A stretch of DNA of 64,000 nt from Stemphylium vesicarium (GCA_004380135.1 QXCR01000070.1:91108-155107), one strand, 5' to 3'; shown: positions 12,978 through 24,754, numbered from the stretch's first letter. Program-made: numbers and translations. Notes: generated from the sequence alone by a model not told the origin.

Positions 12978-14732
12978 GCGAGTTGGGCTCACCTATGGGA
13001 TATAATGGCCTTCGTTCCAGCGTTCCAGATCCTGGGCGTCGGTATCGTCGCGATGTTTGCATGTCTAATTAAATGTTTCACGAAGGGATATGTTGGGTTC
13101 AGAGTCTCCATCAAGTTCTGGGCTGCTCCCTGGCCCGATGCGACTTGGAAATGGAGTTATAAACACAAGGGTTGTAAAGAGTTTGGAAGTGTGTATAAAG
13201 TGTTTGGCAATTGGCTGAAACTGGTTTTTGGTTTTTGATTGTTTTGGCTTTTTTTTAAGTTGCATAGCGATTGCGTTGGGCGTACTGTTATTTTACAGTT
13301 GTATTATACCTGCATTGGCATGGATGGCATGGTTATGGTTGTTGTTTTTGCTTTGGCATACGAGATTATAGAGTAATGATGACGACGGCAATGCCGCATT
13401 GTAATGGACTATCACATAATCTTTTTCCGCTGGTTTTTCACGCTTGTTTCTTTCGTACAAAGCTGACGCTGCAATGCGCTCTTCAAAAATGGCATACATA
13501 TGCTAAATGCTTTTTGCGGAAAGTCCGCAATGTGGAAAGGGCAAGAAGGAAGAAGCCATGCAGTCGTTTTCATGCTATTTGAACGTCGCTCAAGGGATTT
13601 GAGGGAGGTGTGTGGAAAGGTGAGCACATCAATGTTATGTTTTCTCTCCAGTGCGGTATGATCGCTGACTTTTGAAAATACAAAGAGACCCCGGAACATG
13701 GGGTCGGACTTCCAAATTTTAGACACTGGATCGGGAGAAATAGTGGTGCGTATGTAATGGCGCGCAAGTCGCACACGGCTTCGTCGACGAATGTTTTTAA
13801 AACATGGATGTAGGAATATATAGCTTTATCGGACGAAAGTGGAGAGACGGAGCCATTAGATGTTCAAGTACATTTTTCCTTTTCCTCCCATTTAGCTTTT
13901 TATCTTTGATTTTAATGAAAAGCGAAGGAAATGAAGAGTGTTCAAGAAGAAGCCTGGAGTGCGAGGAAGGTGTTTATGTACACGCTTTCTCGACACATCG
14001 ACTGCCTCCAAGATTTTTTCAAGTTTGGAATCCAGAATCTTTTCTCTTTCGCACTTTCTCTGCATTCAACCATGTTGTACTGCCATTCCAAGTTTAAAAG
14101 ACTTCCCGTAGGACATTGTAGACGAAAACTTTGAATTTAAGAAGGTGTAGTAGAGTGAAGTCGGTAAGAGATGCCAGGTACAAGGCGCGGTTACAGGCAC
14201 ATTCGCAAGATACCAGCTGGTTTTAGAATAGAGGGAAGAAGAACCCGGAAAACATCGTCGGCTTTAATTCTATTTTTTGAGTGATGTGGCAGAAAAGTGG
14301 TGTGTGGAGGAGGGAAGTAGAGTCCAGGAAAGGGAAGTTTATATACCCATGAGTGGTGCTATGTCACTTGTCTGGTGCGGAGTAGCTCTGGAGTGGCCTT
14401 CTGAGTTATGTTCTTTTCTTCCGTTGATGAGCAGCATGATGTAGTTACTAGGTTGTGTCCTGAATTGTTAAGCTTAGGACACATGCGCAGTCTTCTCAAT
14501 ATCTTTTGTAGAAAGCAGTCATACCTATATCTTTTTTCATCACTGCAAAATCCCCTCCACGTGGTCAGTCGAGTGTCTTCGAGAAAGCTGATGCATTCAG
14601 AACTACACAACTATCTATCATCTACTACTTCTCCGCTTCTCTCGCACCATCTCCGTGCATGCGGACTATCCATCTTCAAACTCAAAGAAACAAACAAAAG
14701 AACAATGTGCTTTTCCCACAAAGCAACTACAT
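12978..14732. other. Convergent 3' intergenic region, no gene seen
   Basis: These 1755 bases lie between the 3' ends of the Crh-type gene and the repetitive secreted-protein gene. They contain T-rich stretches (for example around 13245) and several unremarkable open frames with no start context or domain. I see no RNA gene or mobile element. Confidence 0.55.
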
Positions 14733-16547
14733 CTAGTATCCATATCCAGCCGGCTTCTCGTAGCTAGCAGAGGGAGCAGGCTGGGAAACAGAAGGCTTCA
14801 TGTACTGTTCAGGCTGGTACGTAGAGGGAACAACCGGAGTAGCAGAAGGCTTGTCGCTCTCGCAGGAAGTAGAGCTAGCGCCAACAGGATAGTGCGAGTC
14901 CTCGTAAGCAGGGGCGGAAGTAGGGTATGAGACGGGCTTGGTCTCGAGAGTAGTAGGCTTGACAGGGGTAGGAACAGCGTAGCTGTAAATGTCGGAGCTC
15001 TTGGCTGGTGTGGCGGAGGACTCGGGGTAGTGTCCAACAGGAGTGGAGGTAGCGTGGTCATATGTCTCGGTGCTGTAGCCGGTGGATACAGCGGGCGTGG
15101 CGGAGGACAGGTCGCTGGAACAGGAAGTAGAGCCGGCGCTGACGGCGGGGTAGTGCTCAATGGGGGTGGAAGAGGCTTCTACGGGGTAGTGCTCGGCGGG
15201 GGTGGTGGAGGGCTTGGATGGAACGGTCATCATGGTGGACTTCTTGTCTCCACCGTAGCTGCCCTCGCCGTGGTAAGACGGCTTGGAGTGTACGGCAACG
15301 GGGGTGGAGGCAGGGTAAGAGCCGTGGACGGAGGAGGTTGAGTTCTTGGCTGGCTGCGCAGGGTAGGAGGGGTACTTGTCCTCACCCTCGGTAGGCTTCT
15401 TGGGGGTGCTGGAAGGCTTGTTGTGGCCGTAAGATCCCTGGTGCACTGGAATGGACGTAGCATGGGCGGGGTACTCGCCGTGCTTGGGAGTAGAGGTAGC
15501 ATCGTACTTCTTGGTCTGCTCATACTCGCAAGTGTAGGCCTGTCCAGGCTTGGTGATGGTGACAGTCTGGGCCTCGTGGTGGTAGACACCCGCCTCGTAG
15601 TGCTTGGCGGTTGGGTAGGCTACCTCGGTGTCGTGGTCGTAGACGGTGGTGGTGGGCTTAGCAACTTCGTAGTTGCCGGTGGTGGAAGCGTAGATGGTGG
15701 TGTGCTTGATGACAGTCTCGGTGACCGTCTTGCCGCCCTTGACCTTGGTCTCATAGGCACCGTAAGCGCCAGTGATGTAACCAGTCTCCTTGGCCTCGAT
15801 GTACTGACCGCCGTAGGTGCAGGTCTCGCCAGCCTTTGCCGTCTTGGTAGCCTCAGCGGGGTAAGTAGCAGGATGCTCAATCGTGACATCCTTGCTGGGA
15901 ACGGTGTAAACACCGGGCTTCTCGTAGGTGGAGACCTCTGGCTCAGGTGTGCCATAGGAGTACTCGTGGTCGTATTCGGACCACTTTCCTCCCTTGTACT
16001 CCTTGACGTGAACAGGCTGCTTCACCTCGCCCTCCTTGTAGAGACCAGAGCCAGGGTATCCAGGAAGAGCGTGAGGGCCGAGCTTGTTGTATGGGACTTC
16101 CTCGATCTTCTCGTAAAGCTCGTACCAGCAGCCCTCAGTGCCGTTCTTGTTGTAGGCGATGCCGGTAGGGGCTGCGTATCCGCTGGTGGCCGTGGCGGAG
16201 TGGGTGATGGTCTTCTTGGTGTGGTAGACGACTACGGGCTGTTGAGTCTTGGTGATGGTGGCGTAGTTGTTGTCGTAGTCCTTGATCACGGTAGACACGT
16301 ACGCATCCTCCTCCCACTTGTCGCAGCCTTGACCTCCGTATCCGGCGGATACGCAGGTCGGGTACGACTGGTGCTGGGTGGTCACGGTGACCGGCTGCTT
16401 TCCGTAGCCTGGAACAATGGTGGTGTATCCAATGGGATTTGCGGAGGTGCTTTTCCTGACAGCAGAGCTGGATTCAGCATCCGCACCATATCCGCCGTAG
16501 GAGTCGTAGGCGGCCGCAGTGGCAGCGAAGATAAGTGCGTACTTCAT
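14733..16547 (-). CDS. Secreted Tyr/Ser/Thr/Pro/His-rich repetitive protein, function unknown
   Basis: A 604-residue single-exon protein that I do not recognise. Residues 1-14 (MKYALIFAATAAAY) look like a short signal peptide. The first 320 residues form a Tyr/Gly/Lys-rich region with seven cysteines. It has several Thr/Val beta-type blocks such as TTIVPGYGKQPVTVTTQ, VVVYHTKKTITHSATATSG and ETVIKHTTIYAS, spaced like repeats. The second half is low in complexity, with recurring TSTPxxHYP and SSATPA units. A duplicated cysteine block occurs twice, as STSCSSDLSSATP near residue 475 and STSCESDKPSATP near residue 565. There is no GPI tail; the chain ends in KPAGYGY. The composition suggests an abundant, O-glycosylated wall or extracellular protein. 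The antisense frame of 381 codons is a by-product of its biased codon pattern. Confidence 0.8.
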   Translation of the reverse strand: MKYALIFAATAAAYDSYGGYGADAESSSAVRKSTSANPIGYTTIVPGYGKQPVTVTTQHQSYPTCVSAGYGGQGCDKWEEDAYVSTVIKDYDNNYATITKTQQPVVVYHTKKTITHSATATSGYAAPTGIAYNKNGTEGCWYELYEKIEEVPYNKLGPHALPGYPGSGLYKEGEVKQPVHVKEYKGGKWSEYDHEYSYGTPEPEVSTYEKPGVYTVPSKDVTIEHPATYPAEATKTAKAGETCTYGGQYIEAKETGYITGAYGAYETKVKGGKTVTETVIKHTTIYASTTGNYEVAKPTTTVYDHDTEVAYPTAKHYEAGVYHHEAQTVTITKPGQAYTCEYEQTKKYDATSTPKHGEYPAHATSIPVHQGSYGHNKPSSTPKKPTEGEDKYPSYPAQPAKNSTSSVHGSYPASTPVAVHSKPSYHGEGSYGGDKKSTMMTVPSKPSTTPAEHYPVEASSTPIEHYPAVSAGSTSCSSDLSSATPAVSTGYSTETYDHATSTPVGHYPESSATPAKSSDIYSYAVPTPVKPTTLETKPVSYPTSAPAYEDSHYPVGASSTSCESDKPSATPVVPSTYQPEQYMKPSVSQPAPSASYEKPAGYGY

Positions 16548-19088
16548 TGCAATGATTGGGAGTATTAAGTATTAAGAATTAGGTATTAGATATGAATAAG
16601 ATCGTTGATAACGAATGACTGGGGTGAGATAGTATAGGAAAAAGAGTGTGGTCGTCACTCGGAGAGTGCGAAGAATGTTTTGGAGATTGAGAAGATGGCG
16701 AGGATGGAGAAAGAAAACATGAAGAACAATCCTACATATATACTCACTCGAAATGGGAAGCTCGGTCTCGGGGAGAGTTTCCCCTGAAGTTCGAGCGTAT
16801 GCAGCTCGCTTACTATCACCATTGTGTCGTATTCATCTAGACCTGCGAACCACTGCATTACAGGAGGCTCGGTAGACATCCCTGAGGTTGGTGCACTTGC
16901 GAATACGATGTACTAGCTTTCGGGTGAGAAGGACGCGACTCGGACGAATGCGCCTGCCCAATAGAATCCCCATGTTTTGTTGTATCCGCTCCGACGCTTT
17001 CTCTTTTGCTTCAGAGACGGCATTGTGCTTGTTGCTCACTACATGAGTTATTCTCTGGGTTTTCAATTCAACAACTGAGTACCGATATCGTTGTCCTTCC
17101 TTTGTGCATATTGTGAGTCTCAGTCTTTCCACATTGCCAGCTCTTTGGTACCCCAGTGCCAGCTGCGGGACGCCAATTCGACAAGGCACGGCCGTCTGAA
17201 GACATCGCTACGGCAGTTGATATCCAATGAGGGCGGTTGCAGCTGTGTATCTTTAGATCTAGACTGTGCGGCCTCAGCGTTCTCAGCCGTCAATAGCGCG
17301 AACCCTGAGATGGGCGTTGCGTTCGGTACGCACGTCCTATTCCCCAGTACTGACTGGATGCATAAACTCGAGACTAATGTGTAACGCATACCATGGCTAC
17401 CAAGGTTTCAGCAGTGGCTTCTGATAGCTTACCTGAGTAGCGGCATGGGTTGTACCTACTCTCCAGGGCCAGGCATGAAGCTCAATCCGATGTGACTTCC
17501 ATAGCGATATGCACTCGGCAAAGCGCATGCTGTCGATCCCCACGGCACTTAAAGTCTGGACCAAGGACGAGGATTGTTGAAGTTCGTGTCGTTGCTGTTC
17601 GCCAAAGGACAGACCACTTCAGGGGCTGCGCCACATCTGTTCTTGCACTAGCGGGTTCCGTTCTGGGGCTACTAGCGCAAATCTACCCGTATACAGAGAT
17701 ACCAACCGTGGATGTGCTCTTGATGCACGTCTCCGTTCGCTTCCGCAAACCCTTTCTTTGAGGCTCGACACATGTGCACTCACTGGCTAGATTGAAATCG
17801 GTGCGATGCCGAGCACAAACTCACCACTAAATTCATGCCATGCCATTCGATTCCCAGGACCAAACGTAACTCTGATTTCGAACTTACCCAGATTGCGGAT
17901 TATCAGCACCTTCGACCACAGAGTGCCGTCTGAGTCTTCTTGTTTGCGCTCGTCATTGATAGTTGCATTGAGGACAGAGATGATTGTAATCGCATTGACG
18001 TGGTCGAACTTACCTTGAGTCTACAATCTGCGCATGCACATGCCTCCCCACCGCACTTGCTGCTGTTTCTCGAAAGAATCTACTTACCGCTTTGAATTCC
18101 CTCATTTCACGGTCAACAACCCCCTAGTACTAAACTTCAACGCAATGTGCGCGCATATCCATCACTAAAGCGTCGTATCTCGACTGAGAATGCATTCAGA
18201 AAGAGCATAGCCGAGCAACACAATAAAAGAGAAGATTCCAAGACGATGTAGGCGGACGCTTATGGCAGGGATGAAAGACATACTCTACTGAGTTAGAAAG
18301 AGGGTTGGAGTGGGTGGATGATGCGATAAGGAATTGGGTAATGTGAGTGGAGAGTGTTCAATTTGGGACAAGGTGGATAGACGAGATTAACATAGGAAGG
18401 ACGGATTGGGTATGAAGGGGTAGTGCTGGGCTATGTGAAAGATGTAGAGACAGATGTAGAGGCAGATGCGAAAGAAAGCTCGTTTACTTCTAACGTGTTG
18501 CGTAGAGCATGGGAGGAGGAAAGAAAATAGCAATAGGGAATATGACCTAGATGGCGTGACAGGTGCTTTACTTTTTTGTCGCAGAAGTGTATATGCAGAA
18601 ACTGCAGATGGATGCAACACTGCTGGCGTGGCAGCATACTACATATCGATCCATCATGACGAACATCCACCAATACATGTTCGGTCTAGCGTGGAATGAG
18701 AGTGAAGACGTGTACGACGTCTGAGTTCAAGGTTTGCCGAAAGCTGGGGGGTGGCAGCAAGTATATACTGTCCATCCTCGCCCCCACCCCTCCCCAAAAA
18801 CAAAATGACCTCCGCCGTCGTACTCCGCCGCATGGTGTAATGCGCCCTCCTCCGCGCCAATGTGAGTGGTCCACTAGGTGGAGTAGCCATGCATGACGGC
18901 AATGCAAGAAGAGCGGTAAACTCGCAGCATATTCGCCCATTTGCCCCATGGCACATCGCAAAAGATCTACAACAATCACAGATCTAGACCCTTTGGATGC
19001 TTGCTGAAAAACAGTTATCCGCTGGCGGACGCGCAAAGGTTAGATCTCTCTTTCGTGATAGCTCGGCTCTTTTCTCGGCCCAAAGGCT
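16548..19088. other. Long intergenic region, no gene seen
   Basis: At 2541 bases this is the longest gap in the window. The left end should hold the promoter of the repetitive secreted-protein gene. Direct repeats of AGTATTA and TTAAG/TTAGG-like words occur at 16561-16595, just upstream of its ATG. The remainder is mixed sequence with short open frames on both strands and no domain, tRNA or repeat that I can support. Confidence 0.5.
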
Positions 19089-20192
19089 CTACAATCTCGC
19101 CCGCGCCTTCGCCCCACCATTCACCGTCGCCCCGCTCAAATTGCCGCTCTTGAACTCGTCTACGATCTGCTCCATTGTGACCCACTCTACACCCTCATGC
19201 CCGTTTATCCACTCGATAAGTCGCTCGTGCAGGAGGATCACCTGGGGTTTGCCGCTGACCTGGGGGTGGATGCTGATCGGGAAAATGAAGCTTCCGTCTT
19301 CGGGACATTCGCGATATAGAAACTCGAATTGCTGCTTCCATAGGCGCTCGATGACTGCCGTGTCAACAAAGCCATGGGTGCTTGGTTGCGCGAGGGATAG
19401 CTGGAACGGCGGCCAGTCGTCTAGATGCCAGTTTGCGGGTACTTCGACCACCGATGAGGATCTCAATGCTGACATTGGTGTCATCCAATGTGAGGCTAGC
19501 TTTGAGACGTCCGTCTCGGTATAGGTGCTTAGGTGCGGGGAAGGTAGGTAGTAGGGTTGACAGTCGTGGTGCATGAATGAGTGGTCGTATTCCTATAGCG
19601 CATATCAGCAGTCTGCCAGGTCACAAGTCTCCACGGCCGGACGTACGATGCCGAATTCCTCCAGCAGACTGACCGTTTCTTTGCTTGTGCTCCATGCAGG
19701 CGCGGTCCAGCCGCGTGGCTTTTTGCCCACAAAGTCTGTCAATACTTGGATGCTTTTCGCCAGTACATCTCGTTGTTGCTGCTCGCTTAGAGTCGAAACG
19801 AATTCGTGGGTGTAGCCGTGTAGTCCGATTTCATGGCCTTGTTCGATGATCTTGCGGATTTGTTGTGGAAAAGACTCCGCTGAATGCGCTGGCGTAAACC
19901 ATGTTGCTTTGATCTTGTACTTGTCCAAGAGCTTCAGCAAACGATCAATGCCTACTGTCGCACCAAAGACGCCGCGAGATACATCGGTAGGGTTCGCCGG
20001 GGCACCAGTTCTGGTGTTCAGCCTCAGATCACAGTTAACATGTGGAAATGAAGTATCGCCATCCAAGCCGTACTCACCATCCGCTCACCTAGCGCAGATA
20101 GGCAATTAGTTTGGGTCATGAGAAGACTGACCACACTTGTTACTCACTGCATCAATATCGATTCCATATGAACATAGTACTCGTTTCGGCAT
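19089..20192 (-). CDS. NodB-type polysaccharide deacetylase (HpPgdA/PuuE-like)
   Basis: A 311-residue carbohydrate esterase 4-like hydrolase. Exons are 20148-20192, 20078-20088, 19647-20022 and 19089-19592. The start MPKRVLCSYGIDIDA places metal-binding and catalytic aspartates at D12 and D14. GHEIGLHGYTH supplies the histidine pair H87/H91. These positions parallel D12/D14/H86/H90 of Helicobacter PgdA. DVSRGVFGATVG and RGWTAPAWS are further family blocks. There is no signal peptide, so it acts inside the cell, like the allantoinase-like members. The chain ends in ARL, which matches a peroxisomal PTS1. The second exon is only 11 nt. It is required because without it the frame has a stop after AVSGW, and with it the conserved AVSGWLNTRTGAPANP is restored. 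It is divergent from the C45 gene at 20748. The substrate is unknown. Confidence 0.9.
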
Positions 20193-20747
20193 GTTGAAGA
20201 ATCTCGAAGCTGCTCCTACAACAGGACTCTGGTAATGGGTTGCGGCTCCAGCACGACAGCAATGCACCCTCAGGTTCCATGACCTCCTTATCAGTCTGCC
20301 CAAACCCCGTCAAACGCTGTAGCCGACAGTATGACATGCAGAGCGACACACCGGCAGAGTAACGTGTTGACGAAGCCCCCCATGTCACACCGTCGGTGTG
20401 GTTCACAGAGCCACTGATATGCCCGGGAACTCTCAAAAAAAACCAGGGATGATTATATTACCTGCATGCAAGCCTAGCCGCAGCGGTTGACGAACCGAAA
20501 GCGTACTCGCGCGGCATTTTTTGTAAGGCTATCCTCATTTTACAGCCTGTAAACGAATCAAAAATAGGGCGACAGGTCGGACGGAATTGAGCGCGCAAAG
20601 GCGGGGCAGACGTGGGATTGCCGAGGGGTTGCGCGTGCATCGGAGCTGTCGAGAAAGGGCTTTAGCAGCATAGTGACGATGTGTGATGGCTCGAATTGCT
20701 GCCCGATCTGACTTCCATCAGACGAGAGTCGAACTGTTCTGCAAAAG
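20193..20747. promoter_or_regulatory. Shared divergent promoter of the deacetylase and the C45 acyltransferase gene
   Basis: These 555 bases separate the two start codons, so the genes may be co-regulated. The assignment is positional. I could not point to a specific operator. Confidence 0.5.
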
Positions 20748-21907
20748 ATGTTGGTGGTCGAATGTGAAGGGACGCCGTACGAGGTTAGTATTACGTGTGA
20801 CGTCATCATCAACGCTTCCGCGACGTAGTAACCCCGAGTCACTGCTGATAAGCACCCTGTAGATTGGCCGTCAACATGGTTTAGCTGCGAAGCTCCAGAT
20901 TAGCCGTTGTATCGAGTTCTATGCGTGCCTGTTCCTGAAAAATTGTAAACAGAGATGGCCCCAGGTCCTGCAACACGCTGCGAAGTTTGAGCAGCGGGCA
21001 AAAGCGCAATGGCCAATGTATCACGAAGAGATGCAGGGCATTGCAGATGGATCTGGGTATGAACTGTTAGAGATCGTGGCCTTGAACGTTAGAACGGAGA
21101 TCAACTTTGGTCTATTCAGTGACGGCTGCACAGCGCTCGCTTGGCACACGCCTGACCGTGCATGGCTGGCGCAGAACTGGGACGTGAGTGTTTTGTCTTT
21201 GAAGGGTGAGACGAGCTTTGAAGATTGACATGAAGCAGTGGATGACGGAACAGAAACAAAATCTCATCATTATAAAGATCACACAGCCTGATAAACCAAC
21301 AATAATCCAGGTCACCGAAGCAGGTATCATTGGGAAGATAGGGTTCAACAGCGCGGGTGTGGGCACCTTGTTCAATGCGATAAAGGTCCATGGTGTAGAC
21401 TCTACCCGAATGCCCGCTCACTTTGGTCTGCGCATGGCTCTGGAAAGCAACTCGGTGGAACAAGCAGTCCGCAAGCTGGAAAGTTTCGGTATGGCATCTT
21501 CAGCGCACATCCTGTTGAGCGACGCGACGACATCTACGGGCTTGGAATTTACGAAAAGCACATTCGCGCGCCTGCTACCAGACTCCACCGGTAAAGTCAT
21601 TCATACAAACCACTTACTTCTTGAACACCCCGGGGAGACCGATACCGTGTGGCTGAAAGACTCCTTGATACGTGTTCGAACGATGGCCGAAAACGCTGGA
21701 GCATTGGGTGATAACCCTACTTGGGAACAAGTGGGCCAGTTGTTCGAAGATGAGCAAAATGCACCGGGTGCTATATGCAGGGTCGAGACAGAAGAAAGCG
21801 GCAGCGGGACATTGTTCAACATTGTGATAGATTTGAAGAGCAAGAAGGCGGTCGTAAGAATGGGGAAACCCACAGAAGTAGAGGAGACGGTCAAGCTAGA
21901 ACTATAG
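20748..21907 (+). CDS. Peptidase C45 family: penicillin acyltransferase-like Ntn-hydrolase
   Basis: A 342-residue homologue of acyl-CoA:6-aminopenicillanic acid acyltransferase (IAT, about 357 residues). Exons are 20748-20783, 20863-21183 and 21236-21907. The N-terminus reads MLVVECEGTPYEIGRQHG, the usual family start. EEMQGIADGSGYELLEIVALNVRTE precedes the processing site DGC-TALAW. Cys101 corresponds to the autocatalytic Cys103 of IAT, giving a pro-chain of about 100 residues and a beta chain with N-terminal cysteine. WLAQNWDW and GKIGFNSAGVGTLFNAI are further C45 blocks. The family forms or hydrolyses amide bonds. The true substrate here is unknown, and no beta-lactam biosynthetic genes are in the window. 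The C-terminus (VKLEL) lacks the ARL peroxisomal signal of IAT, whereas the divergent neighbour has one. Confidence 0.92.
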
Positions 21908-22665
21908 GAAGAGACCATGCCCCCATTTTCGCATCAATTTCAGCAAGATATGTGGACCTCTGCCATCTTTCGATTCAGCCTCATCCGGGTCGCTAACGAG
22001 GATGGGTATGCCAAGGATACATGCCGGTTCCACGACGCCACACCGTCACCCACCACACCAAGAGCTCGTGAATACTCGGCTCGTGGGTTTCAACCGTAAA
22101 AAAACGTATAAGCTTATGGACCCGCGACGCAGTGGAGGGTCTTCCGTGACGTGACGAAACTCCGAGTCAACGCGCTATGCGTCAAACGCATTCATTGGCC
22201 TAAATACCTTTACCGGTGGTCCGGTAAGTATTGCCGAGTAGCTTCCGGGTCGGTTGATAAACATGCCAATACGTGGAAATAACCACAACAGGGGTTTGGC
22301 GAATGCAACGTCGAGCCTTCCTGAACGCACCATATGCACCTGCTTGGAGTTGTGCGAGTGCATATTAGGATTGATGCAGCAGAGGTGTCGGCAGAGTGAG
22401 ACCGAAAGGTATCGTGATTGAACGTACGGGGTTTGGCGTACGGGATCCCCAGCAACAAGTCGGGCACGCAGTGGTGCGTGTATAGTGAAATGAGACCAAA
22501 TTAAATTAAGATTTGTAAAAATAGCGGCAAGACAGTGATAACGTTCCGAAACTAAAACACTTCCAGGTGCTGAATAGAAGAAGATCGGTGGTGTGATAAT
22601 ACAGTGGTGAGAAACGAGGACCAGGACGCCTATGACACAGCGGACTTGAAACACAATGCATGAAC
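21908..22665. other. Convergent 3' intergenic region
   Basis: These 758 bases lie between the 3' ends of the C45 gene and the first Zn2Cys6 gene. No open frame carries a recognisable domain, and no RNA gene was seen. Confidence 0.55.
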
Positions 22666-24754
22666 TCATGACGCATCCGAAATCATGTCCATATTATCAT
22701 TCAAGGAAAATTCTGCATTCCAGTCTGCAGGTGGTAGGTTGTACGAATACGCGCCGAGTGGATCCGTGCCATCGGTCGTTGAAGTGGTGGGGTTGAAAAT
22801 CGTCCAGAATTGGTAAGCCTCGTCGACTTCTGTGAGAACAGGAGGCGGCATCTGGTAGTCGTACATACTACTTGTGTCCGATGTAGCTTGTTGGAGAGAT
22901 GGCGGATGAAGGGTTGCTTTTTGTTCCAGATACTCTAGGTACTCATTCTTTACTGGGAGTAGCAATCGTTCATATTCCTCGTAACATCTCCTCGCGGCAG
23001 CCCATCGTTCAGAGATGGACAGGAAGCATTTCGAGAAGACGTGCATCCAATCTTCAACCTGTAACCAAGAGTAGTGGCGTGCGACCTCCTTTTTGCAACG
23101 TTGCAAACCTTGGAGGAATATGAGCGCGCAGTTGAAGACGTGATGACACGGATGAAACACGTATTTGATCTTGCCGGCTTCTGCTTCAGATTGTTGGAAA
23201 TAGCCGTCGGCAACTTTAACAGAATTCACCAGAGCAACCATCATCTGCTCTTTATTCGGGTTGGGATTCAGCTTTGAGGAGCGATTTAGTAAAGACAAGA
23301 TATAAGGGGTCGCGATGTCGGAGTACAAGCACATCTCTGTCCACCGTGCATTTAAGCTCCGGTCTTTGTTGGCGCTAGCGGCGGCGTAGATCTCTTGCTG
23401 CCAGCTTGTTATGTTCTCGACACATTGTTGCATCCATTGCGCCAATGACGAGAAATCGCCGGATATAGGATCTTCGTGCCACAAAACTGAGATGATATCA
23501 GCTTCGATGAGGCGAAACCGACATATGATACGCTGGGTGAATTTCGACATGCGTCCAGTAGACGCTACGCTGGACTGAGTAATGGCGGTGTCGTCAATCT
23601 CCAGTGGGAAAGCGACATCTATACGCCTAATAGGCAAGCTTGTGGGTCGCAAGAATATACAGCACACGCCAACTTCCATTTCCCACGCACACCAAAATAT
23701 ACGACGCCGCATGTCGCGCTGATATGCAGACACCTTTGTGTCATTTGGCAGTTCTTGATGGAGGCCCAGGTCAATGACTGCTTGGCTTATCAGACCTGTC
23801 AGAAGCCATAGGTCTGCCATTTTCGGGTTCAAGAAGATGTACTGTGCCAAGAGTAGGATAGCCTGTAAGCCCGGGATATCGTTTGTTGCAACTTCAGGGA
23901 TCCACTGCATGGCGTGTCGAACAAGCTGGAAGGCGAGGTCGTTTGCCTTTTGCACATTATTTCTTGCGCTGGTGCTCAACGAGATGGCCATGATGATGCA
24001 GACTATGTAGCGATTTCGGAACGAGTCCTCGTCTGCTTCCGGGGAGGAGACGTTCTTGTGGTAGATGCAGTTGAAGGCTGTTGTGACATCATTGCGATGG
24101 TATATAGGGTACTGCGTAATGACACGATCCAGATAGTTTTTCAAGAGCTTGTTTGCACCAACTTCATCAGGCATAAGGTCGTAGAATAGTCCTTTGGTCT
24201 GCTGCGGGTTCAGTATGGATCTTGGGTGGTTCTCGTTTAGATCGTTTGAGAGAACAGGACCCTTCTTTGATGGCAGGCGCGTTCCCTTGATGACGCATTG
24301 CAGAAAGGGCCGGGCTTTGCAGACACCAAGAAATGACGGCGTAATGTCTTCCATGACTTGGTTGACTAGGCTATCGGCAAAAGCACATTTTTCTGGGCGC
24401 CACTGCCCAGCCTTCGCGTCAGAAGTACTGGACTCTGCGGGAGACGATAGAGTGGCACTCGACTGACCCACAGAGTGCAACGTCGATGGAGAACCCTGGC
24501 CCTCGAGTCGGGCAATGTGAGCTTCCAGAAAATCGGCGATGGATCGCGGAGCCTCTTGTTGGGTGGATGAATCGAATCCAACGCACTGGACGCCTGCATC
24601 TACGCAGCGCGTGCACGATGGCACTTTTCCGTCGCACTGGTGAAATCAGTAAACACGCAAGAGCATAAGAGAGTATAGTATTCACCGATAATTTACGTTT
24701 CCGACAGCGGGCACAGGCCAGCACACGGCGACGCACCTTGGTGCGGCTCTGCAT
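22666..24754 (-). CDS. Zn(II)2Cys6 fungal transcription factor
   Basis: A 679-residue nuclear regulator from two exons (24686-24754 and 22666-24636). The intron sits inside the binuclear zinc cluster, and splicing gives C14-x2-C17-x6-C24-x6-C31-x2-C34-x6-C41, the exact family spacing. A basic N-terminus (RTKVRRR) precedes it. The middle homology region (fungal-specific transcription factor domain) spans about residues 170-500, with LLKNYLDRVITQYPIYHRND, LQAILLLAQYIFLNP and the typical DMRRRIFWCAWEMEVG. It probably binds CGG-type half sites as a dimer. The targets are unknown. The gene is divergent from a second Zn2Cys6 gene and convergent with the C45 gene, so a local regulatory role is possible but unproven. 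Confidence 0.94.

Noticed and set aside
13005..13238. 77-codon open frame after the Crh-type gene
   Set aside because: It begins 28 bases after the stop codon and most likely lies in the 3' UTR.
15423..16568. 381-codon open frame on the plus strand
   Set aside because: It lies wholly antisense to the repetitive secreted protein and reflects that gene's biased codon usage. It has no start context or domain.
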